From Echinicola shivajiensis (GTDB lineage: Bacteria; Bacteroidota; Bacteroidia; Cytophagales; Cyclobacteriaceae): a stretch of DNA of 64,000 nucleotides. Below, piece by piece: positions 8,789-16,234 of this stretch. The position numbers were made by a program, and so were the translations under genes. The notes below the pieces were generated by a model that worked only from the letters and a program-made list of their open reading frames with translations, ran no database searches and was not told where the DNA came from. The stretch covers positions 1-64,000 of the forward strand of contig NZ_JAHHZM010000009.1 of assembly GCF_018642165.1 (NCBI RefSeq), written 5' to 3'. Each line of letters starts with the position of its first letter. Position 1 is the first letter of the stretch.

Positions 8789-9166
8789 TCAAAGATCATT
8801 AACTAAACGATGAATTCCTTCTTTTAAAATTTTCGTATTAAAGTTGATCAGGAGAGCTAATTTTTTGTTGGACAATTTCAAATATGTAAGTGTCTGATAA
8901 AAGTGAACAGGGGCAAGGTTTTCAACAGATTTTATCTCTATTATTACTTTATCCTCCACCACCAAATCTAATCGATACCCAACATTGTGCTTTACTTCCT
9001 TGTAGATTAGTGGCATTGCAACCTGATTCTTTACATTTAATCCAATTTCTTCCAAATCATACATTAAGGCATTTTCATAAGCCGATTCTAATAAACCTGG
9101 ACCTAAAGCTTTGTGAAAGGCTATAGCACAACCAATAATTTTATAAGATATTTCATTCTCATCCAT
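8789..9166 (-). CDS. GxxExxY family PD-(D/E)XK nuclease-like protein
   Basis: The 125-aa protein carries the family motif in GPGLLESAYENAL, preceded by the helix IGCAIAFHKAL. It also has a PD-(D/E)XK-like core: the aspartate in YRLDLVV and the E-x-K in IIEIKS. GxxExxY proteins are small putative nucleases, often found beside palindromic repeats in bacterial genomes; their role is unsettled. Repeat arrays lie 4 bp from its stop and about 135 bp upstream of its start. The frame is open to 9208, but ATG at 9166 (MDENEISYKI) fits family length best. Confidence 0.85.
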   Translation of the reverse strand: MDENEISYKIIGCAIAFHKALGPGLLESAYENALMYDLEEIGLNVKNQVAMPLIYKEVKHNVGYRLDLVVEDKVIIEIKSVENLAPVHFYQTLTYLKLSNKKLALLINFNTKILKEGIHRLVNDL

Positions 9167-9301
9167 AACTAAAAAGTACTTTGAATTCCCTATTAAAAAC
9201 TTAATCAATTAAAATATAACAAATTCTTGAATAGCATAAATTGCTTCACGAAAAGTAGATGAAAGTAAGTCAATGATTTCTATCTATTTATCCCCTAAAG
9301 T

Positions 9302-9550
9302 CTATTTATTTCTTAGCGATCTTGCAATAGCTAGCTTCGCGCAAAGAACAGCAAAGATGACGCGAAGAACGCTAAGACTTTGATTATATCTCACTGAAAA
9401 ACAACCTGGCGAGCTCTGAGGATCCTTAGCAGACTTTGTGAGAAATAGTCCCACGCAATGGGCAAAAAAGAACACTAAGTCTTTTTTATGGCTCACTAAA
9501 AACCTGCCTTAGCGAACTCTGTGGATTCTTAGCGGGATTTGCGAGAAATA
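9302..9550. repeat. Palindromic repeat array (upstream of GxxExxY gene)
   Basis: Two to three degenerate units of the same repeat family as 8414-8785, in the same orientation. Left arms resemble cgcaaagaacagcaaagatg with acgctaag, and right arms resemble ggcgagctctgaggatcctt and tttgcgagaaata. Together with the array on the other side it flanks the GxxExxY gene. The copies are more diverged here than at 8.4-8.8 kb. Confidence 0.75.
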
Positions 9551-9552
9551 AA

Positions 9553-9581
9553 AAAATCCCAACCGGAAAGGCTGGGATTTA
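9553..9581 (-). terminator. Terminator of the isomerase-like gene
   Basis: An inverted repeat, aaatcccaac and gctgggattt, with a short CGGAAAG loop region. On the minus strand it is followed by a run of T residues. It lies 24 bp beyond the stop of the minus-strand gene ending at 9604. Confidence 0.75.
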
Positions 9582-9603
9582 ATTTAATTTTAAATTCCTT
9601 TGA

Positions 9604-10632
9604 TTAAGAAAGTGCCTTCTCACAAAACTCCAAGCACCGCTGAACCTCCTTCACCGCATCAGATCCTTCAGGAATCTTATATTCCAATTCTATGGTCGCT
9701 GGGAATCTATATTTGTTTTCCTTCATCGTATTAAGCAATTCCGGAATTGGTGTATCTCCTTCGCCCCAAACCAAGTTATCTTGTCCATTTTCCTTTGTAC
9801 GCCTGTCTTTGGTATGCATACTCATGATGCGTTTATGATGCTTCTCAATCAGTGGAAGTAAGTCGGTATTTCCTGCAGCAATATAATGGCCGGCATCTAG
9901 ATTCAAGCCATTTCTTGGGCTTTGTGCAATTGCAGTATCCCAGAAATCAAAAGTTTCCTGAGTATGACCGTGATAGCCCACAGTCATCTTATACTTTTCT
10001 CCCAATTTCCCTAATCGCATGGTATGCGCATCATCAGATGGATGTTCCAAGGTCACATGACTTGCTCCCAAGGCTTTTGCGGCTTTCATCCCGTAAGCGA
10101 TATCTGAATCTGTATTATTTTTACCAAATGAATTGGGCTTAAAGGCATATATGCTCACTCCAGCAGCCTTATACATCTTACGTAGATCTTCAAATTTTTT
10201 CATGTCTACATTGGCCCTCCAATCAGCTACCTCTTTACTATAAGCATCACTTTCAGCAAGCAGCTCTTCCAGTTCAGCCTTTTCTGATGCGCTAAGTTCT
10301 TCACCATTTCGCTTTTTTCCTCCCAATTGATACATCCTTCTTCTATCCAAATCCAACTGGGGCTTACCGGCAAAACTCTCTGCTGGATCTCCCATCAATT
10401 CAATAGCACTGATACCTGAATCGGTAACATATTTCAAGGTAGCTTCTGCACTTTGATCTGGCATGGACCGAAAAGAGTAAGTTATACAACCAATCTGTAC
10501 GCCATTTATCAAGGAGTTAGGTTTATTATAGCTCTTGATGATGGAAGGCGCGCCTTGCAACCAGCTAGGTGCCGTAACCAAACCAGCTACGCCTAAAGCT
10601 GATTTCACAAGAAATTCTCTTCTGTTTTTCAT
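9604..10632 (-). CDS. Tat-exported sugar phosphate isomerase/epimerase-like TIM barrel
   Basis: The 342-aa protein starts with a twin-arginine type leader (MKNRREFLVKSALGVAGL, ending near APSW), so it is probably exported folded. The mature part is a xylose-isomerase-like TIM barrel: GCITYSFRSMP near the first strand, HVTLEHPSDD, VGYHGHTQE, GLNLDAGHY, SMHTKDRR and ATIELEY. The acidic and histidine residues fit the metal site of this superfamily. A charged insertion of about 50 residues follows the second strand. Substrate is unknown; relatives often act on sugars or inositols. It appears monocistronic with its own terminator. Confidence 0.85.
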   Translation of the reverse strand: MKNRREFLVKSALGVAGLVTAPSWLQGAPSIIKSYNKPNSLINGVQIGCITYSFRSMPDQSAEATLKYVTDSGISAIELMGDPAESFAGKPQLDLDRRRMYQLGGKKRNGEELSASEKAELEELLAESDAYSKEVADWRANVDMKKFEDLRKMYKAAGVSIYAFKPNSFGKNNTDSDIAYGMKAAKALGASHVTLEHPSDDAHTMRLGKLGEKYKMTVGYHGHTQETFDFWDTAIAQSPRNGLNLDAGHYIAAGNTDLLPLIEKHHKRIMSMHTKDRRTKENGQDNLVWGEGDTPIPELLNTMKENKYRFPATIELEYKIPEGSDAVKEVQRCLEFCEKALS

Positions 10633-10932
10633 ACTTTTTTGAGGTTATTGAATAGGTTGATAATGTTAAAGAACAACAAATTAATAATTTTTCATTGAAA
10701 TGGCCTTCCAAATCAATTGTTCCTTAATATGAAGGGATAATTGGTAAAAAATTTATTTAAAGATGGCTAAATCCCTTGGAAATTATTGTTAAGCCTTTGC
10801 TTCCTTTTTCATCACCCTTTTGCCTATCTTAAGTGCTATGTCTATAAAAATCAGTCAAAATAATTATTGTTTTATTCATTGATTAGTGAGAAATTATAAG
10901 CTAATATTTTATGGCCCAAAAAGTCTTTTACT
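10633..10932. other. Intergenic gap, no gene seen
   Basis: This 300-bp AT-rich spacer between divergent genes carries no convincing frame, repeat or tRNA. It presumably holds the two divergent promoters, but no box was distinct enough to call. Confidence 0.5.
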
Positions 10933-11343
10933 ATGAACAAATACGTCAAAATTGCTATTTTTTCACTTTTACTGATCATTACAGGAACCATTTATTGGAG
11001 GTATTTCTTTGTCTTTGCTGAAGGCGTAAAAGGCGGTACCCTTAATTATTACGAGAAAAAAGGCTTTGTATTCAAGACTTGGGAAGGCCGTTTAGTGCAG
11101 GAGGGTTTCCAAAGCCCTACAGCAGGTGCACTTCAAAGTAATGAGTTCAGATTTAGCGGACAAGGCACTGATGTCTCAGAAAAGTTGGAAAGAGCCAGCG
11201 GGAAATTTGTGGAATTACGCTATAAGGAATACTTGGGCAAACTTCCTTGGAGAGGAGCAAGTAGATTTGTGGTATACGAAGTCCTGGAAGTCGGAGGGGT
11301 AAAGGAAGGTGTGAATAGTGAAATTCCCGCGAATAAAGAATAA
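10933..11343 (+). CDS. Membrane-anchored conserved Bacteroidota protein
   Basis: The 136-aa protein has one N-terminal membrane span (IAIFSLLLIITGTIYW) followed by a soluble domain with GTLNYYEKKGFVFKTWEGRL and RYKEYLGKLPWRGASRFVV. This matches a widespread Bacteroidota family that databases sometimes label 6-phosphogluconate dehydrogenase. That label is not supported by the sequence, as there is no Rossmann fold or catalytic motif. Function is unknown; it probably acts at the inner membrane facing the periplasm. A terminator follows at 11387. Confidence 0.7.
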   Translation: MNKYVKIAIFSLLLIITGTIYWRYFFVFAEGVKGGTLNYYEKKGFVFKTWEGRLVQEGFQSPTAGALQSNEFRFSGQGTDVSEKLERASGKFVELRYKEYLGKLPWRGASRFVVYEVLEVGGVKEGVNSEIPANKE

Positions 11344-11386
11344 GTTCTTTAAATCCATTCTTTTATGGAAAAAGCAGTATAGATAT

Positions 11387-11414
11387 AAAGGGGCAATTTT
11401 AAATTGCCCCTTTT
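11387..11414. terminator. Bidirectional terminator between convergent genes
   Basis: A perfect inverted repeat, aaggggcaatttt with aaattgcccctt, is followed on the plus strand by TTTTATTTTA. It sits between the plus-strand gene ending at 11343 and the minus-strand gene ending at 11418, so it can serve both. Confidence 0.75.
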
Positions 11415-11417
11415 ATT

Positions 11418-12008
11418 TTACTTTTTGGTTGCTATAATGACCCCAGTAGACCAATTCATTTTGCAAATGGAAAGATCCTTTCTCTGCTCCAAATAGGCTA
11501 CCAACTTATCCACATTATCTTGGTGACCTTCAGGCCAATTGGGCTGCGAATTCATATCATCAATGACATAGAAACCTCCTTTCTTTAGTAAAGACAGCGT
11601 TTCCTCCAACACATTGTACTTGCCCGGCCAAGCATCTGCAAAAATCAAATCAAAATGTTTACCCTCGTATTCTCGGATCCACTTGGATCCATCAGCACAA
11701 ATAATATCCACACGTTTGTCCTTTCCAAAATAGCCCTGTGCAATTTCACTTAGGGAAAAATCATTATCCACAGTAATAAGACTGGAATCTTCATCCAAAC
11801 CATCCACCATCCAGGCGAGAGAAAGACCTATCCCGGTACCCAGCTCTAAAAATTTACCACAGGGTTTAGAGGAAATAAGGGTCTTCAGTAAAGTGCCAAT
11901 AAATTTATCAGAAGGCATGGAAAAACCAATTTCCGCACACTTAGCTTCAATTTGTGGATAAATTTTCGGCAGGTCTAAAATATTACTGTCTTTCATCATA
12001 AAGAACAT
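11418..12008 (-). CDS. Class I SAM-dependent methyltransferase (O-methyltransferase-like)
   Basis: The protein has SAM-binding motif I in FLELGTGIGLSLAWM (about residues 53-67). An acidic motif II region follows in ITVDND, then CADGSKW and the LIFADAWPGKY strand typical of caffeoyl-CoA-type O-methyltransferases. GGFYVIDDM forms motif III. Substrate cannot be told. The frame begins MFFMMKDSN; the internal ATGs at 11999 or 11996 are equally good starts. It is a single gene convergent with its left neighbour. Confidence 0.85.
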   Translation of the reverse strand: MFFMMKDSNILDLPKIYPQIEAKCAEIGFSMPSDKFIGTLLKTLISSKPCGKFLELGTGIGLSLAWMVDGLDEDSSLITVDNDFSLSEIAQGYFGKDKRVDIICADGSKWIREYEGKHFDLIFADAWPGKYNVLEETLSLLKKGGFYVIDDMNSQPNWPEGHQDNVDKLVAYLEQRKDLSICKMNWSTGVIIATKK

Positions 12009-12136
12009 TAGAGGGATTTAATAAAAATTTCAAACTGAATATACTTAATTCTTACTTATTTGGGCAATGGCATCTATTTAATAAGCACAGCTATATGCTT
12101 ATCCACATTCATTGAAAAAAATCAAACTACAATTTT

Positions 12137-12740
12137 TTATCGAACCAAACCAATCATTAAGCCTACAGATAGTCCCAAAGTAGATTTTTTTGATGATAGC
12201 ATACTGTTGACAGCCACGCTTGCTCCGACATATTTTGAAAAAGCAAATTCCACCTTTGGAAGCAATACCAAGCCAATGCTTGACTCATCCACGTTCTCAT
12301 ATAAATAATTGGCTCCATTTGTCCCCTCACCCAAGGGCACCGCAGACCAATTGGTAACTGTTCGATGATCATTATAGCTTAGGCCAGCTGATAAATTTGC
12401 CCGAATAGTTTTCGCATTATTGAAGCTAATGATTTTCCCAAGGGATACCCGGTAGCTTCTTATCCTGTCATGGGGCCTGAGCAGTCCAATACTAAGGATA
12501 TCAATAATAGGATGAATCCGGAAATTATCTGGCTTATTGCTAGAAAGCATATAGGTAGTATACCCCAAGTCCAAGGTCAACTTAGAAGCCCCAACATGGT
12601 GAAGACCAATATCCAGCCCAATTCCAGACCCACAAGTATATCTTCAGAAAATTATAGTGCCTTTTTGAAGCCTCTTGGGCTATTGATTTCAGCGATGACA
12701 TGGAACAAACAATTAGCATTAAAAAAAACCGTTTTGTCAA
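12137..12740 (-). pseudogene. Frameshifted secreted beta-barrel-like protein
   Basis: The intact 3' part (12137-12580) encodes about 145 aa of alternating hydrophobic strands ending VGLMIGLVR, like a small outer-membrane or OmpW-type barrel. Upstream, another frame holds a good signal peptide, from TTG at 12740 or ATG at 12719: TKRFFLMLIVCSMSSLKSIAQ. Joining them needs two single-base corrections. One is in the run AATTTTCTGAAG (about 12632-12645), which restores NFSEDILVGLELG. The other is near 12615-12625, which restores GLDIGLHHVGASK and then LTLDLGYTTY. The gene is therefore probably inactivated, or the assembly has errors here. Confidence 0.7.
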
Positions 12741-12805
12741 AACTAAAAATTCTGCTTTTCGCCAAAACGTAGTGAGCGTAAATTGTGCCCAATATAAAAA
12801 ATAAA

Positions 12806-12875
12806 ACTGTCCCATAAATTGATTTGTTAACCAGCCTGTTTATAATCAAGACATGAAATCAAAATATGGGACAGT
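12806..12875. repeat. 20-bp inverted repeat around a 30-bp spacer
   Basis: Arms actgtcccataaattgattt (12806-12825) and aaatcaaaatatgggacagt (12856-12875) match at 18 of 20 positions. The repeat lies directly downstream of the DoxX gene stop (12888) and upstream of the frameshifted gene. It may act as a terminator for the doxX transcript or may be a miniature element remnant; there is no clear T-run next to the arm. Confidence 0.7.
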
Positions 12876-12887
12876 CCCTTATAGTTT

Positions 12888-13262
12888 TTATGCTTTTGCT
12901 GTGGCCAAGCGCTTTTGTTGAAAGCGAAAGGACACCATCAAGATAGCTAAAAACACCAATGGCATTACTGTGGCAGAAACTGCATCTCCCAAAGCCAAAT
13001 GTGTGATAAATGCAGATACAAATACAATCACAAACCCCACATAAGCACTGGTTTTGAATAATTGGGGGATACCTGGAATCAACAATACCAAAGCACCAAT
13101 GATCTTGGCGGTTCCCAGCTCTATCCTAAAGAAATCAGGGAAGCCCATGGCCTCAAAACCTGCTTTCATATTGGGATCAGCGAAATAATTATAGGCGCTG
13201 AAAAGCATCATCAAAGCCACTATGGCTGTGGTTGCCCAATAGATAATATTATCTTTCTTCAT
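12888..13262 (-). CDS. DoxX-like four-span membrane protein
   Basis: The 124-aa protein has four hydrophobic helices and the DoxX-family core FFRIELGTAKIIGALVLLIP followed by LGDAVSATVMP. DoxX-like proteins are inner-membrane proteins, often linked to redox or thiol stress. The start is 3 bp from the stop of the nitroreductase upstream, so the two are translationally close and form one operon. That operon is divergent from an HxlR regulator and probably controlled by it. Confidence 0.85.
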   Translation of the reverse strand: MKKDNIIYWATTAIVALMMLFSAYNYFADPNMKAGFEAMGFPDFFRIELGTAKIIGALVLLIPGIPQLFKTSAYVGFVIVFVSAFITHLALGDAVSATVMPLVFLAILMVSFRFQQKRLATAKA

Positions 13263-13265
13263 CTC

Positions 13266-13898
13266 TTAAACGGTTTCAAGTAAAAACTCTTCCTTTGGAG
13301 TTCTCACCTTTTTCAAATTCACATTCCAATCTGCAGACTCATCTCTGTATCCAAGAGGTAAAATAACTGCACTTTTCAAACCATGTTCCTTCAAGCCTAG
13401 AAGTTCATCCATAGCTGCATTATCAAACCCCTCCATAGGAGTGGCATCCACCTTCTGTTCAGCAGCTGCAGCTATCGCCAATCCAAAAGCAATATAGGCC
13501 TGCTTTGCAGCATGGTTTGCATGCCATTCTTCGGGTAACTGATTATACATTCCCCAAAGACGCTCCTTATAGTCATCCATTCTATCCAATGGCAGCCCTC
13601 TTTCTTCTAAGGTCTTGTGGAAAACCTCTTGGATCTTTTCTTCAGTGTATTTGTCCCATGAAGCAAAAACCAAAATATGTGAGGAATCGGTAATTTGACT
13701 TTGGTCCCAGGCTATGGGCTTCATCTTTTCTTTCACCTCTGGATCAGTGATGACCAATATCCTATATGGTTGCAAACCAGAGGAGGAAGGTGCCAATCTC
13801 GCTGCTTCAAGTATATATTCTAATTTTTCCTGAGGAACTACTTTTCCATTCATCTTTTTGGTGGCATATCTCCACTCTAAATTTTCTATTAAGCTCAT
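13266..13898 (-). CDS. NAD(P)H-dependent nitroreductase family oxidoreductase
   Basis: The 210-aa flavoprotein fits the NfsB-type nitroreductase family. It has the N-terminal RYATKKMNGKVVP, the FMN phosphate-binding LAPSSSGLQPYRILVI, the central AYIAFGLAIAAAAE helix with DATPMEGFD, and LPLGYRDE near the C-terminus. Such enzymes reduce quinones, nitro compounds or other electrophiles in the cytosol. It leads an operon with doxX, and its promoter region contains a symmetrical palindrome shared with the divergent hxlR-type gene, suggesting electrophile-responsive repression. Confidence 0.92.
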   Translation of the reverse strand: MSLIENLEWRYATKKMNGKVVPQEKLEYILEAARLAPSSSGLQPYRILVITDPEVKEKMKPIAWDQSQITDSSHILVFASWDKYTEEKIQEVFHKTLEERGLPLDRMDDYKERLWGMYNQLPEEWHANHAAKQAYIAFGLAIAAAAEQKVDATPMEGFDNAAMDELLGLKEHGLKSAVILPLGYRDESADWNVNLKKVRTPKEEFLLETV

Positions 13899-13931
13899 AA
13901 TCTTAATGTTTCTTTTTTTGATATGGCAAAA

Positions 13932-13999
13932 TTAGCTATATTTACTATACAAAAGTAAGTACTATACTTTTGTATACTGATATACTAAAGTATAGCTAA
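13932..13999. promoter_or_regulatory. Divergent promoter and operator, nitroreductase/HxlR
   Basis: A perfect 12-bp inverted repeat, tatacaaaagta (13946-13957) and tacttttgtata (13965-13976), has an 7-bp spacer. Each arm contains TACTTTTG, which fits the Bacteroidota -7 element TAnnTTTG, one facing each way. TTTA at 13941-13944, 20 bp upstream, is a possible -33 for the plus strand. An outer repeat pairs ttagctatatttactata (13932-13949) with tatactaaagtatagctaa (13981-13999), which itself contains TATACTaaAGTATA. A regulator bound here would cover both promoters. Confidence 0.7.
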
Positions 14000-14012
14000 C
14001 TCGTTTAAGATA

Positions 14013-14369
14013 ATGGAAACAATCATAGAAAATCAAAAAGTTCACTTATGCTCCAGTGAATTTGTTTTAGCCGTTCGTGAGGCTATGAATGCCATTAGTG
14101 GCAAATGGAAATTGCCGATTATTGGATCTCTCTGCTATGGCACCAAGCGATTTAAAGAATTGGAAAGAGATATTCCCAAAATCACGCCAAGGATGCTTTC
14201 CAAGGAATTAAAGGAACTTGAACTGAATAGTATCATAAAAAGAACTGTCCATGACACTACTCCTGTGACAGTAGAATATGAGCTCACACCTTCAGGAAAA
14301 AAAATCAAAAATGTATTGGATGCAATGGTCAAATGGGGCTTGGAGCATCGGGAAAGTGTGATGGTATAA
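14013..14369 (+). CDS. HxlR family winged-helix regulator
   Basis: The 118-aa protein has the HxlR signature: an N-terminal segment with Cys13, then AISGKWKLPIIGSL, RFKELERDIPKITPRMLSKE (recognition helix), and the wing VEYELTPSGK. Members such as YodB and HypR sense electrophiles or oxidants through an N-terminal cysteine; Cys13 is at the corresponding place, and a second cysteine follows in GSLCYGT. It is transcribed divergently from the nitroreductase-doxX operon across a palindromic operator, so autoregulation and repression of that operon are likely. Confidence 0.92.
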   Translation: METIIENQKVHLCSSEFVLAVREAMNAISGKWKLPIIGSLCYGTKRFKELERDIPKITPRMLSKELKELELNSIIKRTVHDTTPVTVEYELTPSGKKIKNVLDAMVKWGLEHRESVMV

Positions 14370-14413
14370 TTTATATTTCCTTATTCCTGTGAATAATGAT
14401 CCACCCATAGATA

Positions 14414-14447
14414 CCAAAAAAAGGACAACCTATAATAGACTGTCCTT
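14414..14447 (-). terminator. Terminator of the peroxiredoxin-like gene
   Basis: Arms aaggaca (14421-14427) and tgtcctt (14441-14447) form a 7-bp stem. On the minus strand the stem is followed by a run of seven T residues. It lies about 30 bp beyond the stop at 14476. Confidence 0.7.
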
Positions 14448-14475
14448 GATTTTAACTTTCACTATCTGATCTCAG

Positions 14476-15114
14476 TTACTTCAATGTTCCTAGCGCAGCC
14501 TTTATCAGATCCCCGCTGATTCGGGTATCATAATTGGGATTGATATATTCAAACTGAATATTTCCTTTTGTATCCAAAGCAAATACAGCTGGAACAGGAA
14601 TAATTCCCGGATTTAACTGAGCAGAAGCTTTGAAAAGCATTTCCTTATACCTGCCAGGAGCTTGGAATGCCAAGCCAAAGGCCTTCGTCACTTTCAGGTC
14701 ATTATCTGAATAAAGGCTGTATGTTAAGTCATTCTTATCCACAGTAGCTTTCAGCTGCTCAGGAGCATCTGGACTAATGGCCACAATCTGATAGCCCATA
14801 TCCAAAATATCCTGCTCTATGCTTTGCAACTCTGCCAAATGCTTATTGCAGTAAGGACACCAACCTCCACGATAGAAAATCAACAACGTTGGTTTTTCAG
14901 CTACGATATCATTTAATGATTTTTCATTTCCTTCCGTATCTTTAACCTTACTTTCCGGTATTTGCTCACCAATCAAAAGGGGAGAAATATCAGTTGGATC
15001 AGCTGGCACATCCATTCCTGATTGTGCGAAAGCACTATTATATTGGAAAAGAGCAATAAGCAAAAAGGCCCAAAGGCTTTGAGAATAGTAATTTTTCATT
15101 TTTTCTAAATTCAC
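14476..15114 (-). CDS. Exported peroxiredoxin-like thiol protein with CPYC motif
   Basis: A signal peptide (SLWAFLLIALFQYNSAFAQS) is followed by an AhpC/TSA-fold domain. The redox site is FYRGGWCPYCNKHLAEL, with Cys86 and Cys89. VAISPDAPEQLKATVDKNDL and PVPAVFALDTKGNI are typical of the peroxiredoxin-like subfamily with a two-cysteine CxxC. It probably works in the periplasm on thiols or peroxides. The start may be M1 or M6 (15099). It carries its own terminator and lies next to, but is not clearly co-transcribed with, the GH16 gene. Confidence 0.85.
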   Translation of the reverse strand: MNLEKMKNYYSQSLWAFLLIALFQYNSAFAQSGMDVPADPTDISPLLIGEQIPESKVKDTEGNEKSLNDIVAEKPTLLIFYRGGWCPYCNKHLAELQSIEQDILDMGYQIVAISPDAPEQLKATVDKNDLTYSLYSDNDLKVTKAFGLAFQAPGRYKEMLFKASAQLNPGIIPVPAVFALDTKGNIQFEYINPNYDTRISGDLIKAALGTLK

Positions 15115-15195
15115 ATCAATAGTTCAGGTTTAGCAAACGTCATTTGACGAACAATAGTTGTCAGTAACAAAAACCAGTTTTTTAACCATCGGTTT

Positions 15196-16032
15196 TCATT
15201 GATAAACCCTGACCCAATCCACCTCCATATCCACTGGCAAATCATCTGGATTGGCTGTCCCAACCCAGTTTCCTTCTAGCTGCATGTCGATTAACAAGTA
15301 GAATGGTTGATCATAGGGCCACTGGGACTTATCCACATTTTCCACCCGTGGATAAGTAAAAGTAGGCTCCCCATTAAGTGTAAATACCAATTTATCTGGA
15401 TACCATTCCAAACCAAAGGTATTGAAGGCATGCTTATCAAAATCTGCAGTTCCACCATGAGGCGGATTATCCGTTTGTTTTAGATTTAGCGTATAATGGG
15501 AGTGGGTAGTTTGATAAATACGGTCTTCAAAATTGATATGCTCCATAATATCAATCTCACCATTTTTTGGATAATTTCCGTATTTATTCTGTTCAGCAAG
15601 CATCCAAATTGCTGGCCAAGCCCCCTTGGCAGCACCTAACTTGGCTCGGATTTCGATTTTACCATATTGAAATGCAAATTTCCCCTTGGTATAAACCCCG
15701 CCAGTCAAATAAGGACGACCATCTTTTGATTGGTCTTCATTCTTGATGCCTTTAAGTATCAATTTGCCATCCTTAAAAGCATAACATTTTGGATCAGAAG
15801 TCATATAATTCCCCCAATCAGCACTATTCGGTGGAATCTTGGTCCATTTCTCTGAATCTATTTCCCCCTCCTCAAACTCATCATTCCAAACCAATTTCCA
15901 TTCTTTGTCATATCGCTTACTCTTTTGAATATAACTGTGGCCTTCAGAAATCTTATAAGGCTTGGGATTACAAGATTGCATCATTATACCAACCCCCAGC
16001 AAAAAATGGGGCAGGATCTTTGAAATTTTCAT
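15196..16032 (-). CDS. Glycoside hydrolase family 16 lipoprotein (beta-glucanase-like)
   Basis: A lipoprotein signal ending MMQSC (lipid-modified Cys21) precedes a GH16 jelly-roll domain. The catalytic motif is GEIDIMEH, with nucleophile Glu159, assisting Asp161 and acid/base Glu164. Flanking GH16 landmarks are the GAWPAIWML strand, the HTFGLEW-like FNTFGLEWYPDKLVF and the C-terminal MEVDWVRVYQ. These enzymes cut beta-1,3 or mixed-linked glucans, or marine galactans; the exact substrate cannot be read. The single-domain protein sits at the cell surface or periplasm. No SusCD pair or polysaccharide locus is nearby. Confidence 0.93.
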   Translation of the reverse strand: MKISKILPHFLLGVGIMMQSCNPKPYKISEGHSYIQKSKRYDKEWKLVWNDEFEEGEIDSEKWTKIPPNSADWGNYMTSDPKCYAFKDGKLILKGIKNEDQSKDGRPYLTGGVYTKGKFAFQYGKIEIRAKLGAAKGAWPAIWMLAEQNKYGNYPKNGEIDIMEHINFEDRIYQTTHSHYTLNLKQTDNPPHGGTADFDKHAFNTFGLEWYPDKLVFTLNGEPTFTYPRVENVDKSQWPYDQPFYLLIDMQLEGNWVGTANPDDLPVDMEVDWVRVYQ

Positions 16033-16234
16033 GTTTTACTAAGTTTATGAATAGGAATTGCTAGGCTTGAAAGGGCTATCATCTATAAAGATGTAATAAA
16101 ATCAAATATATTACATGAAATTAATTCACCAAAGGGAAACTAGATGCAAAAGTTGGAAACTCAGGAAATGTTGGTGCATAAGTGCATCCATTGAAATTCA
16201 AACTGTTCTTTTAATTATTAACTGTCACTATTAA

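Noticed and set aside
9302-9496. 64-codon minus-strand frame
   Set aside because: Composed of the degenerate palindromic repeats; no protein family likeness.
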